The notes beneath the pieces are model-generated. The model did no database searches. It was not told where the DNA came from and worked only from the letters and a program-made list of their open reading frames with translations. A stretch of DNA of 64,000 bases from Ignavibacteriales bacterium (GTDB lineage Bacteria; Bacteroidota; Ignavibacteria; Ignavibacteriales; Ignavibacteriaceae): assembly GCA_016707585.1 (NCBI GenBank), contig JADJHL010000008.1, forward strand, positions 744,001 through 808,000, read 5' to 3'. Numbering within the stretch: position 1 is the first letter of the stretch; every line of letters starts with the position of its first letter. A program made the translations under genes and the position numbers. Of the stretch, positions 1 through 8,093 are shown one piece after another.

Positions 1-203
1 TAATTTACAGCGGTAACTTTGGTCGTGATGCTGATACAATCTCCGCCATAGTAGGTGCAATAAGCGGTGCAATGAATGGGATGAATAGCATTCCACAAGC
101 CTGGGTTGATAAAGTAAGAATCACAACAGGTGTTTGTTTACCATTTACAAAAGGAATGGATTTGTTTGATGTTGCATCTCAATTATCTGATTTAGTTAAA
201 TAA
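1..203 (+). CDS. ADP-ribosylglycohydrolase family protein, C-terminal part
   Basis: The reading frame enters from the left edge (frame beginning at base 3) and stops with TAA at 201-203, leaving about 66 residues. The segment GNFGRDADTISAIVGA is the C-terminal metal-binding signature of the ADP-ribosylglycohydrolase (DraG/ARH) fold, where GxDADT supplies acidic ligands for two Mg ions. It is followed by the alanine/glycine-rich helix SGAMNGMNSIPQAWV that is usual in this family. Members remove ADP-ribose from proteins or small molecules, or hydrolyse related substrates; which substrate applies here cannot be told from the tail alone. A terminator follows at 351-385. The N-terminus lies outside the window. 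Confidence 0.8.
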   Translation, partial: IYSGNFGRDADTISAIVGAISGAMNGMNSIPQAWVDKVRITTGVCLPFTKGMDLFDVASQLSDLVK

Positions 204-350
204 TATACATCATGTCAGAAGTATTTTTATTAATTCTCTGTAAAGTTTAAGATTGCGAAAGTTCTCATCCACTTAAAGTAAAAACTGAAATAGTTGAATC
301 GATGGATAATGAGACATTTATTTATTTTAATATTGAGCTCAAATTTAAAG

Positions 351-385
351 CCTTAAAACAATCGTTTTAAGGTTTGTTTATTTTA
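351..385 (+). terminator. Rho-independent terminator after the ADP-ribosylglycohydrolase
   Basis: CCTTAAAAC (351-359) pairs perfectly with GTTTTAAGG (364-372) around a 4-base loop and is followed by TTTGTTTATTTTA. It lies 148 bases downstream of the stop codon at 203. Nothing else recognisable occupies 204-600, which is non-coding and very AT-rich. Confidence 0.75.
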
Positions 386-603
386 TTACGATTAAAAAAT
401 TCAAGAATGTAAACTTAATCTATACCACTTAATTAGATTGATCAAAATCATCATCAAAAATATCTTTTAATCATAAATTGAATTAGAAAAGTTTCTACAA
501 TAATAATTCCAGATAAGTTTATAATTGGAAATAATTGTTATATAGATTGGTTAATCACTTAAAAAAAAATAAAACACTTGTTAATAGTTTTAATTTATTA
601 TTT

Positions 604-692
604 ATATATTTGAAGTGTACTTAAGAAAGGCTTACCCCCAGGCCTGAAATTAAGACGAACCCTGATGCTTCGGTATCAGGGTTTTTATTTTT
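604..692 (+). ncRNA. Putative small structured RNA, copy A (C-rich loop hairpin plus terminator)
   Basis: Two successive hairpins can be drawn. The first has an outer stem CTTAA (620-624)/TTAAG (650-654), an internal loop, and an inner stem AGGCT (628-632)/GGCCT (641-645) closing an 8-base loop TACCCCCA. The second is a Rho-independent terminator: ACCCTGATGC (659-668), a UUCG tetraloop, GTATCAGGGT (673-682), then a T-run to about 691. A TATATTTG at 605-612 resembles the Bacteroidota -7 box (TAnnTTTG), but the nearest upstream TTG (578-580) is 24 bases away, longer than usual. A minus-strand copy with the same plan lies at 7888-7985. It could be a free sRNA of about 70 nt or a leader/attenuator of the sigma-factor operon that starts at 776. 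I do not recognise the family. Confidence 0.5.
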
Positions 693-775
693 AAACAACT
701 ATTAAAAATTATTTTTTTTACCACCAACCTTTTATTGTTAGATTTAGTCTAATTGAAAGTAAAAAGAATTTATAG

Positions 776-1339
776 ATGACTTTAAGCGATAACGAATTAA
801 TAATAAATGCCAATAATGGCGATGTTTTAGCTTTTGAAGAGTTGATTTATCGCTATGATAAAATGGTTTTACGATTAGCATTTAAATATACCGGCAATGC
901 TGATGATGCAAAGGATATTTATCAAGAAGTGTTTATTCGTGTATTCAAAAATTTATCAAGATTTCAGTTTAAAAGTGAATTCTCAACCTGGTTATTCAGG
1001 GTTGCATCTAATGTGTGTATTTCTTTTAAACGTAAATACAATAAAGTAAATCATATTTCCTTAAATGATGATGATGAATCCAGCTTCGTTACTGAAATCC
1101 CGGAGGATTCAAAATTATTGCCAGATAATTTAGTTGTTAACAATGAGTTTGGTGATAAGATAAGTAAAGCTTTAGGCACTTTATCTCCAAATCAAAAAAT
1201 GAGTTTTTTATTAAAACATTATGAAGGTTATAAAATAAGAGAGATTGCGGATATAATGGATTGTAAAGAAGGTACTATTAAAAAATACTTATTTGAAGCA
1301 GTAAGGAAACTTAAAACGCAACTAGAAGGAAGTTATTAA
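776..1339 (+). CDS. RNA polymerase sigma factor, ECF (sigma-70 region 2/4) type
   Basis: A 187-residue protein with the two-domain plan of extracytoplasmic-function sigma factors. Region 2 (about residues 10-90) contains YRYDKMVLRLAFKYTGN and the hallmark DAKDIYQEVFIRVFKNL followed by FSTWLFRVASNVCISF. Region 4 (about 125-182) has LSPNQKMSFLLKHYEGYKIREIA, a helix-turn-helix ending in EGTIKKYLFEAVRKLK. It would direct RNA polymerase to envelope-response promoters. It is followed after 7 bases by a zinc-finger membrane anti-sigma gene and then a secreted beta-solenoid gene, so it is the first gene of a three-gene unit and probably regulates its own operon (inference). The start ATG at 776 is the first in frame; no strong ribosome site is visible. 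The structured RNA element upstream may affect its transcription. Confidence 0.93.
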   Translation: MTLSDNELIINANNGDVLAFEELIYRYDKMVLRLAFKYTGNADDAKDIYQEVFIRVFKNLSRFQFKSEFSTWLFRVASNVCISFKRKYNKVNHISLNDDDESSFVTEIPEDSKLLPDNLVVNNEFGDKISKALGTLSPNQKMSFLLKHYEGYKIREIADIMDCKEGTIKKYLFEAVRKLKTQLEGSY

Positions 1340-1346
1340 TTTTTTA

Positions 1347-2294
1347 ATGATGGAAAATCGAATGGAACATTTTGAATACAAAGAAATGATTCAGTTTTAT
1401 CTGTATGATGAACTGGAAAATGACAAGATGATATTGTTTGAAGAGCACATTAAGATATGCAATGAATGTGCGATTGAATTGGAATCGTACAAAAATTTAT
1501 TTGCTAAAGTTTCCGGTGATTCTCAATCAGCTTTGGATACAAAATTACTTGCAGAAGCTAGGTTAGAGCTGCGTGGATTATTGAAAGCTCAGAAAATTAA
1601 AATTCCATTTACAATAAAGTTTAAGGAGATTATAAATTCTTTTTTATACAAACCTTATGGATTAGCTTTTAGTGGAACCGCTATTTTATTGATCGGAGTG
1701 TTTATGGGATATTTATTATCTAAAACTCCCTCAACTATAAATGAACAAAATGTTTCTAATATAAACGATCAATTAAAAATTCAGAATATAAATTTTATTG
1801 ATTCTGATCCTTCTGATGGATCAGTTGAATTTACGTTTGATGCAATTAATCCCGGACACATTAAAGGGAAAATTGATAATCCTGAACTTCAAAGTATTTT
1901 AACCTATGCTTTGTTAAATGAACAAAATCCGGGCACACGATTAAATTCTATCAATGTAATTAATGCTGTCAATTCTTCAGGTATGGATGAAGAAATTAAA
2001 CAGACATTTATTTCTGTGGCCAAGTATGATCAAAATCCAGGAGTTAGAAGAGAAGCTTTAAATGCTCTTAATGAAATTCCGGCTGATGAAGAAATTAAAA
2101 ATACATTGATATATGTTTTGCTTAACGATACAAGTTCCGGAATTCGTATTGAAGCAATAAATAATCTGGTTAGAGTTTCCAAACAAGGAATTAGATTTAC
2201 GAAAAATGATTTATCAATGATAAGAGAGAAAATGAATCTCGATAAGAATAATTATGTAAGATTTCAAGCAAAAAATATTTTAAAGGAGTATTAG
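1347..2294 (+). CDS. Membrane anti-sigma factor with zinc finger and periplasmic HEAT repeats
   Basis: A protein of 315 residues. The N-terminal cytoplasmic part carries a zf-HC2-type anti-sigma zinc finger, EEHIKICNECAIEL (H-x3-C-x2-C, about residues 28-41). One transmembrane helix (YGLAFSGTAILLIGVFMGYLL, about 106-126) follows. The C-terminal half (about 180-312) has three or four HEAT-like repeats, recognisable by the recurring N-P-G-[VT]-R-x-x-[AS] turn. The sigma-binding finger inside and a helical repeat sensor outside suggest that it holds the sigma factor upstream and releases it on an envelope signal. HEAT repeats on an anti-sigma factor are less common than the usual short periplasmic tail. 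The start could be 1347, 1350 or 1362; an AAGGAAG just upstream (about 1325-1331) lies inside the sigma gene. The stop at 2294 is almost flush with the next start at 2296. Confidence 0.87.
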   Translation: MMENRMEHFEYKEMIQFYLYDELENDKMILFEEHIKICNECAIELESYKNLFAKVSGDSQSALDTKLLAEARLELRGLLKAQKIKIPFTIKFKEIINSFLYKPYGLAFSGTAILLIGVFMGYLLSKTPSTINEQNVSNINDQLKIQNINFIDSDPSDGSVEFTFDAINPGHIKGKIDNPELQSILTYALLNEQNPGTRLNSINVINAVNSSGMDEEIKQTFISVAKYDQNPGVRREALNALNEIPADEEIKNTLIYVLLNDTSSGIRIEAINNLVRVSKQGIRFTKNDLSMIREKMNLDKNNYVRFQAKNILKEY

Positions 2295-2295
2295 T

Positions 2296-3369
2296 ATGAA
2301 AAAGCATTTATTAAAAAATATATTTTCAGTGATGATATTTATTTTATCAGGATTTATAATAACCGCAATTGCTTCTGAAAAAGAAAAAACATTTAATGTG
2401 TCTAAAGGAGATAAATTGGCTGTTACTGTTACAAATGGAAATGTTACAATTTCTACCTGGAACAAAGATCAGGCATATATTAAAGTAAGCAATATCGATG
2501 AAGATGATTTAAATAAATTGAAGATTGAACAAATAGGAAATTTAGTAGTAGTTGATTTTAATGGTCAGGACTCTGATGATTTACTTGTTGAAGTTTCAAT
2601 ACCTTCGCAATTTAGTTTAGATGTTTCTAGCGGCGCTGGAAATATCACGACTAAAGGAAATATAATTGGTAAAGTTGGATTATCAACAGGCGGTGGAAAT
2701 ATAAAGTTGGATGATTTTGGTGATAAATTGTCTGTATCAACAGGTGGTGGAAATATTTCTGCTGGCAATATTTTTGGTGAAGCTGAAATATCCACAGGCG
2801 GAGGTAATATTAGTATTGGTAATGTAAAAAGTAAAACAGAAGTTTCAACTGGTGGTGGCAATATTTCAATTGGAAATATTGGTGGAAATGCTGAAGTATC
2901 AACAGCAGGTGGAATTATTTCCGTTGGAAAAGTTTCGGGTAGTGCAGAACTATCAACTGCTGGTGGTAATGTTAATTTAGATGGTGCATCGGGACAGGTT
3001 GAAGTTAATACTGCGGGAGGAAACATTGTTGTAAAAAATATTTCAGGTTCAATTGCAGGTAATACTGCTGGTGGAAATATTTATGCTGATTTAATTCCAC
3101 CAATAAGTGGTTATGGTGAATTTAGTACTGCTGGTGGAGATATTACTTTAACAATTCCATCAAACTCCAAAGTTAGCATAGAGGCAAGTGTTTATGTTGG
3201 TAAAAATATACCTGAAAGCGAAGCTAATAAATTTATAAAATCAGATTTTGAATCAAGTACAGTAAATTTTGTCAAAGGAAACTTTAATAAAACTTATTTA
3301 ATAAATGGTGGTGGTCCAACCATTGAATTGAATACTGCTTCCGGTAAAATAAAAATCAGTAAAAAATAA
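2296..3369 (+). CDS. Secreted DUF4097-like beta-solenoid protein with 18-residue repeats
   Basis: A protein of 357 residues with a signal peptide (about 1-26, cleaved near AIASEKEK). The start of the mature part resembles the DUF4097/adhesin 'head' families (VSKGDKLAVTVTNGNVTIS). From about residue 130 there are seven to eight near-perfect 18-residue repeats, first STGGGNIS..., later STAGGNV... and NTAGGNI..., consistent with a right-handed parallel beta-solenoid with one rung per repeat. The last part (LNTASGKIKISKK) returns to the family pattern. The gene is co-transcribed with the sigma and anti-sigma genes, so it is a likely target or sensor partner of that system in the periplasm or at the cell surface (inference). 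Its repeats also produce a spurious long open frame on the opposite strand. The function of this family is not established. Confidence 0.8.
   Translation: MKKHLLKNIFSVMIFILSGFIITAIASEKEKTFNVSKGDKLAVTVTNGNVTISTWNKDQAYIKVSNIDEDDLNKLKIEQIGNLVVVDFNGQDSDDLLVEVSIPSQFSLDVSSGAGNITTKGNIIGKVGLSTGGGNIKLDDFGDKLSVSTGGGNISAGNIFGEAEISTGGGNISIGNVKSKTEVSTGGGNISIGNIGGNAEVSTAGGIISVGKVSGSAELSTAGGNVNLDGASGQVEVNTAGGNIVVKNISGSIAGNTAGGNIYADLIPPISGYGEFSTAGGDITLTIPSNSKVSIEASVYVGKNIPESEANKFIKSDFESSTVNFVKGNFNKTYLINGGGPTIELNTASGKIKISKK
2683..3115 (+). repeat. In-frame 54-bp tandem repeats (18-residue solenoid units)
   Basis: Units of 54 bases begin near 2683, 2737, 2791, 2845, 2899, 2953 and 3007. Each starts with a codon run for [SN]-T-[GA]-G-G-[NI]-[IV]. 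The first four use STGGG and the later ones [SN]TAGG, so the array looks like two rounds of expansion. It lies wholly within the coding sequence of the solenoid protein. Confidence 0.85.
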
Positions 3370-3380
3370 TAAAATAGTGT

Positions 3381-3412
3381 TGCCTGATGAGATTTAGTAA
3401 TTTCATCAGGCA
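3381..3412 (+). terminator. Hairpin downstream of the sigma operon, possible terminator
   Basis: TGCCTGATGA (3381-3390) pairs perfectly with TCATCAGGCA (3403-3412) across a 12-base loop, 12 bases after the stop codon at 3369. The following bases are AT-rich (TGATAAATATTTATT) but do not form a clean T-run, so termination is plausible and not certain. The rest of 3413-3585 shows nothing recognisable. Confidence 0.45.
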
Positions 3413-3585
3413 TGATAAATATTTATTGCCATTTATCATTTATCAAAACCACTACTAATATTCTTAATTATATTTCTAATAAAATTATTTACAATTGCAC
3501 AGCACTAATTTGATTTCATCAAATTATAAACTAATCCATAAAATATTTTGAGCGCAGTTATGTCTAAAATAAAAACAAAAATTAT

Positions 3586-6237
3586 ATGCTTATGAAACAA
3601 TATGTAATTACTTTTTTTCTATTAGTTTTTTGTGCAACAGTATTAACTGCAAAAAATGATTCAACTGCAGTTGTAAACTCATACAGGTTAATAGAGCCAA
3701 TTGTATTGGATGGATTGATAAGTGAATCAGTTTATCAGAATCCAGCAGTAACAAAGTTTACGCAAAAAGATCCTAACGAAGGAAAACCTGCCTCAGAAAA
3801 ATCTGAAGTTTGGGTCTCATACGATGATCATAACATTTATATAAGTGGAAGATTTTATGATTCTAATGCTGATTCAATAGATGCAACATTAATGCGTCGT
3901 GATAACGTAATTGAATCAGATTGGTTTTGGGTTTATTTAGATCCATATAACGATGATAGAACGGGATATTTTTTTGCTGTAAATCCTGCCGGTTCAATTG
4001 TTGATGGAATATTATTTAATGATAGCTGGGATGATAATTCCTGGGATGGGATCTGGGAAAACAAAACATCTGTTGATAAAGATGGATGGTATGTTGAAAT
4101 AAAAATTCCATTTACTCAATTAAGATTTAAAGAATCTGAAAATATGACGTGGGGAGTTAATTTTAATCGTGATATAAAACGAAGACACGAAATGTCTTTT
4201 TATGTAATGGTTCCTAAAAATGAAAGTGGTTTTGTTTCCAAATTTGCTGATCTAAAAGGACTTGATGGAATTAAACCAAAACAGCGATTAGAAATTTTAC
4301 CTTATATTGTTCAAAAAGCTCAATACTTGGTGCATGATAAAAATGATCCGTTCTACAAATCAAATCAATATAAAACTACAATTGGTGCTGATTTAAAGTT
4401 TAGTATAGGTAGCAATTTAAATGTTGATGCAACTTTTAATCCAGATTTTGGACAAGTGGAAGTTGATCCTGCAATTGTAAATCTATCTGCTTTCGAAACT
4501 TTTTATGAAGAGAAACGACCATTTTTTATTGAGGGCTCAAATATTTTTGCATTTGGATTTGGCGGGGCAAATAATAATTGGGGATTTAATTTTGGTGTGC
4601 CTGAGTTATTTTACTCACGTAGGATTGGAAGACCACCACAAAGAAATGTTGATGGTGCTGATTATTTGGATTTTGCTCCAGAGACAAGAATTCTTGGCGC
4701 AGCAAAACTCTCTGGTAAAATAGATGAATCCTGGTCAATTGGCGCATTAACATCTTTTACAGAACGTACACACGCGGATGCTAGATTTGGTGATAGAGAC
4801 ACATCAATCGAAGTTGAACCTTTTACACACTACGGAGTGTTCAGAACGCAAAAAGAATTTAACTCAGGTAAACAATCTCTTGGTTTAATTGTTACAACTG
4901 TAAACAGAGTTTTTGATGATTCAAATCTTGATAAAATTTTAAGCAATCAAGCATATACATATGGAATTGATGGCTGGACTTTTCTTGATGAAGATGAAAC
5001 TTATGTTATTACCGGATCAGTAATTGGTTCATATACATCAGGTACAAAAGAATATCTTACAAGATTGCAAAGCCAACCATATAGGTATATGCAGCGCCCC
5101 GATAAAACTAATTCTCCAATCGATACAAATAGAACTTCCATTGCCGGATATTTTTCCAGAGTTATGATAAATAAACAAAAGGGTGATTTTTATTTAAACG
5201 CTGCACTTGGTTTGATTTCACCTGGATTTGAATACAATGATCTTGGCTCGCAATGGATGGCTGATAGAATTAACGGTCACTTAGTTTTAGGATATAGGTG
5301 GTTTGAACCTGATGGAATCTTTAGAAGAAAAAATATTTACTTGGCATACAATAGAACTTCTGATTTTGAAGATAATGTTAGTAGAAATGGTTTTTATGCA
5401 ACAACAAGTACAGAGTTTGCAAACTATTGGGGAGTTAATATAAATGCTTCTTATAATCTTAAATCGGTTTCAACAAATTTAACTCGTGGTGGTCCTAAAA
5501 CTAATATGCCATCAAATTTTTCATTTAATATTATGGGCTACTCTGATAGCAGAGAAAAAATAACATTTTCACCTTATGTAGGCTATTGGAAAAATACATT
5601 AGGAAGCACTGAGTTTGATACCGGAATTGATATTGAATGGAAACCAAGCTCGCAAATTAGCTTTTCAGTTGGTCCAGAATATTTTAGTAGTATAACTAAA
5701 TATCAGTGGGTCGGAAATTTTGAAGATCCTTATGCTACTAACACATATAATTATAGATACGTATTTGCAGAAATAGACTACAAAACACTATCAGCAAATA
5801 TTAGACTTAACTGGATTTTTACACCAACATTAAGTTTGCAATTATACGTACAGCCACTTATTTCTGTAGGTGATTATGAAGGTTTTAAGGAATTAACAAA
5901 TACGCCAACACTTGATTACAAAGCATTTGGAACAGCAGGAAGTGAAATTATTTATGATGAATCATCAAACTCATTTATAGTTGATCCTGATGCTTCGGGT
6001 CCAGCACAATCATTTAGTTTTAATAATCCTGATTTTAATTTCAAATCGTTGCGTGGAAATTTGGTTTTAAGATGGGAAGCTTTACCTGGTTCAGTTTTTT
6101 ATTTTGCCTGGACGAATAGCCGAATGAATTATGAATCTACAGGTCAATTTAATTTTAATAATGATTTTAGTAATCTATTAAAAGCAGAATCTGATAATAT
6201 ATTTTTGGTAAAATTTTCTTACTGGTTAGATATTTAA
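3586..6237 (+). CDS. DUF5916-type outer-membrane protein with CBM9-like N-terminal domain
   Basis: A protein of 883 residues with a signal peptide (about 1-22, ending VLTAKND). Residues about 35-210 match the carbohydrate-binding family 9-like (DOMON-type) fold found at the start of DUF5916 proteins: IVLDGLISESVYQNPA, FWVYLDPYNDDRTGYFF, and WYVEIKIPFTQLRF. The remaining 670 residues are rich in alternating aromatic/polar strands and end in LVKFSYWLDI, a typical C-terminal beta-strand of an outer-membrane barrel. EEKRPFFIEGSNIFAFG is the conserved DUF5916 segment. The function is unknown; a sugar- or haem-binding N-terminus on a barrel suggests surface uptake or hydrolysis (inference). An alternative start at codon 3 (3592) is possible. 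It is transcribed alone and ends at a shared terminator. Confidence 0.85.
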   Translation: MLMKQYVITFFLLVFCATVLTAKNDSTAVVNSYRLIEPIVLDGLISESVYQNPAVTKFTQKDPNEGKPASEKSEVWVSYDDHNIYISGRFYDSNADSIDATLMRRDNVIESDWFWVYLDPYNDDRTGYFFAVNPAGSIVDGILFNDSWDDNSWDGIWENKTSVDKDGWYVEIKIPFTQLRFKESENMTWGVNFNRDIKRRHEMSFYVMVPKNESGFVSKFADLKGLDGIKPKQRLEILPYIVQKAQYLVHDKNDPFYKSNQYKTTIGADLKFSIGSNLNVDATFNPDFGQVEVDPAIVNLSAFETFYEEKRPFFIEGSNIFAFGFGGANNNWGFNFGVPELFYSRRIGRPPQRNVDGADYLDFAPETRILGAAKLSGKIDESWSIGALTSFTERTHADARFGDRDTSIEVEPFTHYGVFRTQKEFNSGKQSLGLIVTTVNRVFDDSNLDKILSNQAYTYGIDGWTFLDEDETYVITGSVIGSYTSGTKEYLTRLQSQPYRYMQRPDKTNSPIDTNRTSIAGYFSRVMINKQKGDFYLNAALGLISPGFEYNDLGSQWMADRINGHLVLGYRWFEPDGIFRRKNIYLAYNRTSDFEDNVSRNGFYATTSTEFANYWGVNINASYNLKSVSTNLTRGGPKTNMPSNFSFNIMGYSDSREKITFSPYVGYWKNTLGSTEFDTGIDIEWKPSSQISFSVGPEYFSSITKYQWVGNFEDPYATNTYNYRYVFAEIDYKTLSANIRLNWIFTPTLSLQLYVQPLISVGDYEGFKELTNTPTLDYKAFGTAGSEIIYDESSNSFIVDPDASGPAQSFSFNNPDFNFKSLRGNLVLRWEALPGSVFYFAWTNSRMNYESTGQFNFNNDFSNLLKAESDNIFLVKFSYWLDI

Positions 6238-6238
6238 C

Positions 6239-6266
6239 AAAAAGGGTATCGCACGATACCCTTTTT
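6239..6266. terminator. Bidirectional terminator between convergent genes
   Basis: AAAAAGGGTATC (6239-6250) pairs with GATACCCTTTTT (6255-6266) over a 4-base loop. A-rich and T-rich flanks on the two sides let it serve the plus-strand DUF5916-type gene ending at 6237 and the minus-strand OmpA gene ending at 6285. Confidence 0.85.
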
Positions 6267-6284
6267 GTTTAACTCAATAAAATT

Positions 6285-7787
6285 TTAATTAATCTGTTTT
6301 AATTCACATCTTCTATTTTTCTGTCTATTCGCTTTTGTCGTATTAGGAACAACAGGTTTATCAAATCCATATCCAACAGGAATTAGTCTTTCTGCGTTAA
6401 TACCATGATTGACTAGCCAATCCCTAACTGCTGCTGCTCTACGTTCAGATAATATTTGATTATACTTTTTAGTCCCTTTGCTATCGGTATGCCCACTAAT
6501 TTCAACATGCACGCTGATATAGTTTTCCAAAATGTTTAATGCTTTTAAAAGAACTTGTTCAGATTCTTTAGTGATATTTGTTTTATCAAATCCGAATGTA
6601 ATTCCATCAAAAACAAATTTTTCAATTTTCTTTTCAACTGCAACATCATCTTTTGGATTTAAAGGATCCGATTTACGTTTAACTTCTGCAAGATCATCTA
6701 TACTTCCATTGTCAGTATCTTTTTTTAGTGGATTTGTTTTGTATGATTTTATTTCTTCTGAATCACTTAATCCGTCAACATCAGTATCTGCAAGCAATGG
6801 ATTAGTTTTATAACTGCCGATTTCTTCGCCATCAGTTAATTCGTCTGTATCAGAATCTGAGTTTAGTGGATTTGTTTTATATTCGGTTACTTCAACAAAA
6901 TCACTTAACGCATCTGAATCGGTATCAGCTAAAAGTGGATTAGTATTATAATTATTTGTTTCTTCATTATCATTTAAGCCGTCATCATCAGAATCAAATT
7001 TTAATGGATCTGTTTTGTAAGTTAAAAATTCCACACCATCATTTAATCCATCCTTATCTGTATCAGGATTTTCAGGATCAGTGCCTATTTTTTCTTCATC
7101 GCATTTTAAAAGTCTATCATTATCTTTATCTGTTTTACAATTATTTACAACATATAAAAGTCCAACTGAAGTATTAAAATATGAATCCCAAATTTCTTCA
7201 GTTCTTCCTCTAAAACCATCAAGTTCATAAGTTGTTGTTAGTGTTCCGCCTAAAGAAATTTCTAACAAAAAATTATCAGAAACAGAAAATTCCGAACCGA
7301 TACCAACAGGAAATAAACCTTCCCATCCTATTGTTTTCTCAAAGTTACAATCTAATCCTTCCGGCTTTGTGTGAGAAATGTAATGAAACACTCCAACACC
7401 GGCATATACAAATGGGTTCCAACTTTCTAAATCAAATGGATTAACTTTAATCCTTATATCAAAGGGCAGTATGGTTGTGTTATACTCACCTTGATCAATT
7501 TCGTTGCAATAAGCTTCGCCAGCATATTTGCCATATCCTAAATTAAATTCTACTTCTAAAGGATTTGATAACTCAACTGCGTAAAGTACTTCCGCAAGAA
7601 AAGAAAAATGATAAGATTTAAATGAAAGATCATCGTTGCCACCAAATCCAACATTTCTAAATTCATTTTCAGGAAAAATCTGGTTGTATCTTACCCCAAA
7701 TTTTGATCCCCAATCTTTAAACTGGGCAAAAGCAATACTGTTAAAAGTAATAAGTAACAGTGTAATTACTATGTAAATCTTTTTCAT
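6285..7787 (-). CDS. OmpA-family outer-membrane protein with thrombospondin type 3-like calcium repeats
   Basis: A protein of 500 residues with a signal peptide (about 1-21, ending AFAQ). Residues about 22-210 form an eight-strand-type barrel with aromatic-rich strands (VRYNQIFPENEFRNVGFGG, VYAGVGVFHYISH). Residues about 217-375 are acidic repeats, D-x-D-x-D-G-L-x-D-x-x-E, each followed by YKTNPL, the thrombospondin type 3/calcium-binding pattern. The C-terminus (about 390-500) is a peptidoglycan-binding OmpA domain: FGFDKTNITKES, ISGHTDSKGTKKYNQILSERRA, and GYGFDKPV. The Asp and Arg that bind diaminopimelate in this family are present in HTDSKG and LSERRA. It would tie the outer membrane to the cell wall. 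Upstream on the same strand lies structured RNA element B, whose terminator ends about 100 bases before this start. Confidence 0.93.
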   Translation of the reverse strand: MKKIYIVITLLLITFNSIAFAQFKDWGSKFGVRYNQIFPENEFRNVGFGGNDDLSFKSYHFSFLAEVLYAVELSNPLEVEFNLGYGKYAGEAYCNEIDQGEYNTTILPFDIRIKVNPFDLESWNPFVYAGVGVFHYISHTKPEGLDCNFEKTIGWEGLFPVGIGSEFSVSDNFLLEISLGGTLTTTYELDGFRGRTEEIWDSYFNTSVGLLYVVNNCKTDKDNDRLLKCDEEKIGTDPENPDTDKDGLNDGVEFLTYKTDPLKFDSDDDGLNDNEETNNYNTNPLLADTDSDALSDFVEVTEYKTNPLNSDSDTDELTDGEEIGSYKTNPLLADTDVDGLSDSEEIKSYKTNPLKKDTDNGSIDDLAEVKRKSDPLNPKDDVAVEKKIEKFVFDGITFGFDKTNITKESEQVLLKALNILENYISVHVEISGHTDSKGTKKYNQILSERRAAAVRDWLVNHGINAERLIPVGYGFDKPVVPNTTKANRQKNRRCELKQIN

Positions 7788-7887
7788 GATAAATCAACTT
7801 TATTTTATGGGAATATTATTAATCGTATTTAACTACTTTCTCAATTTATTATCGATAATTGTGTTAGAATGTTTAGAAAAAGAATTT

Positions 7888-7985
7888 GTGGAAATAAAAA
7901 ACCCCGATACCGAAATATCGGGGAGTAGCCCTGATAGAAGGCTTGGGGAATAACCTTAACCATCAGTTGCTTGCTTAACTAACTA
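7888..7985 (-). ncRNA. Putative small structured RNA, copy B (minus-strand homologue of the element at 604-692)
   Basis: Read on the minus strand, the outer stem is CTGAT/ATCAG (plus-strand 7962-7966 and 7931-7935). The inner stem is AAGG/CCTT (7954-7957 and 7938-7941), enclosing a loop with CCCC. The terminator stem is CCCCGATA/TATCGGGG (7916-7923 and 7902-7909) with loop TTTCGG, followed by a run of T over 7892-7901. The 3' half, TTCGGTATCGGGGTTTTTTA, matches copy A at nearly every base. A separate terminator (8043-8074) ends the efflux operon upstream, so this element appears to be its own transcription unit or the leader of the OmpA gene at 7787. No convincing promoter box is visible for it. 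Confidence 0.5.
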
Positions 7986-8038
7986 ATATCACTTCTAAGT
8001 AATTATCGGAATAAGATTTGGAAAGTTTAGGATTGAAT

Positions 8039-8074
8039 ATAAAAAGTGATTAACTGTTTTCAATTAATCACTTT
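8039..8074 (-). terminator. Terminator of the efflux operon
   Basis: On the minus strand AAAGTGATTAA (8064-8074) pairs with TTAATCACTTT (8043-8053) around a 10-base loop, followed by TTTTTATATT. It lies 20 bases past the stop of the PII-like gene (8094) and closes the TolC-MFP-RND-PII unit. Confidence 0.8.
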
Positions 8075-8093
8075 AATTGGGCAGTTTGTTCAA

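Noticed and set aside
2565..3026. A 153-codon open frame on the minus strand inside the solenoid gene
   Set aside because: It is a product of the repetitive codons of the plus-strand 18-residue repeats. Its translation is Pro-rich low complexity with no start signal, while the plus strand gives a sensible secreted protein.
6650..7140. Repeats in the OmpA-like gene considered as a DNA-level tandem array
   Set aside because: The repetition is clear at protein level (calcium-binding repeats) but the DNA units differ in length and sequence, so this is an ordinary TSP3-type domain.
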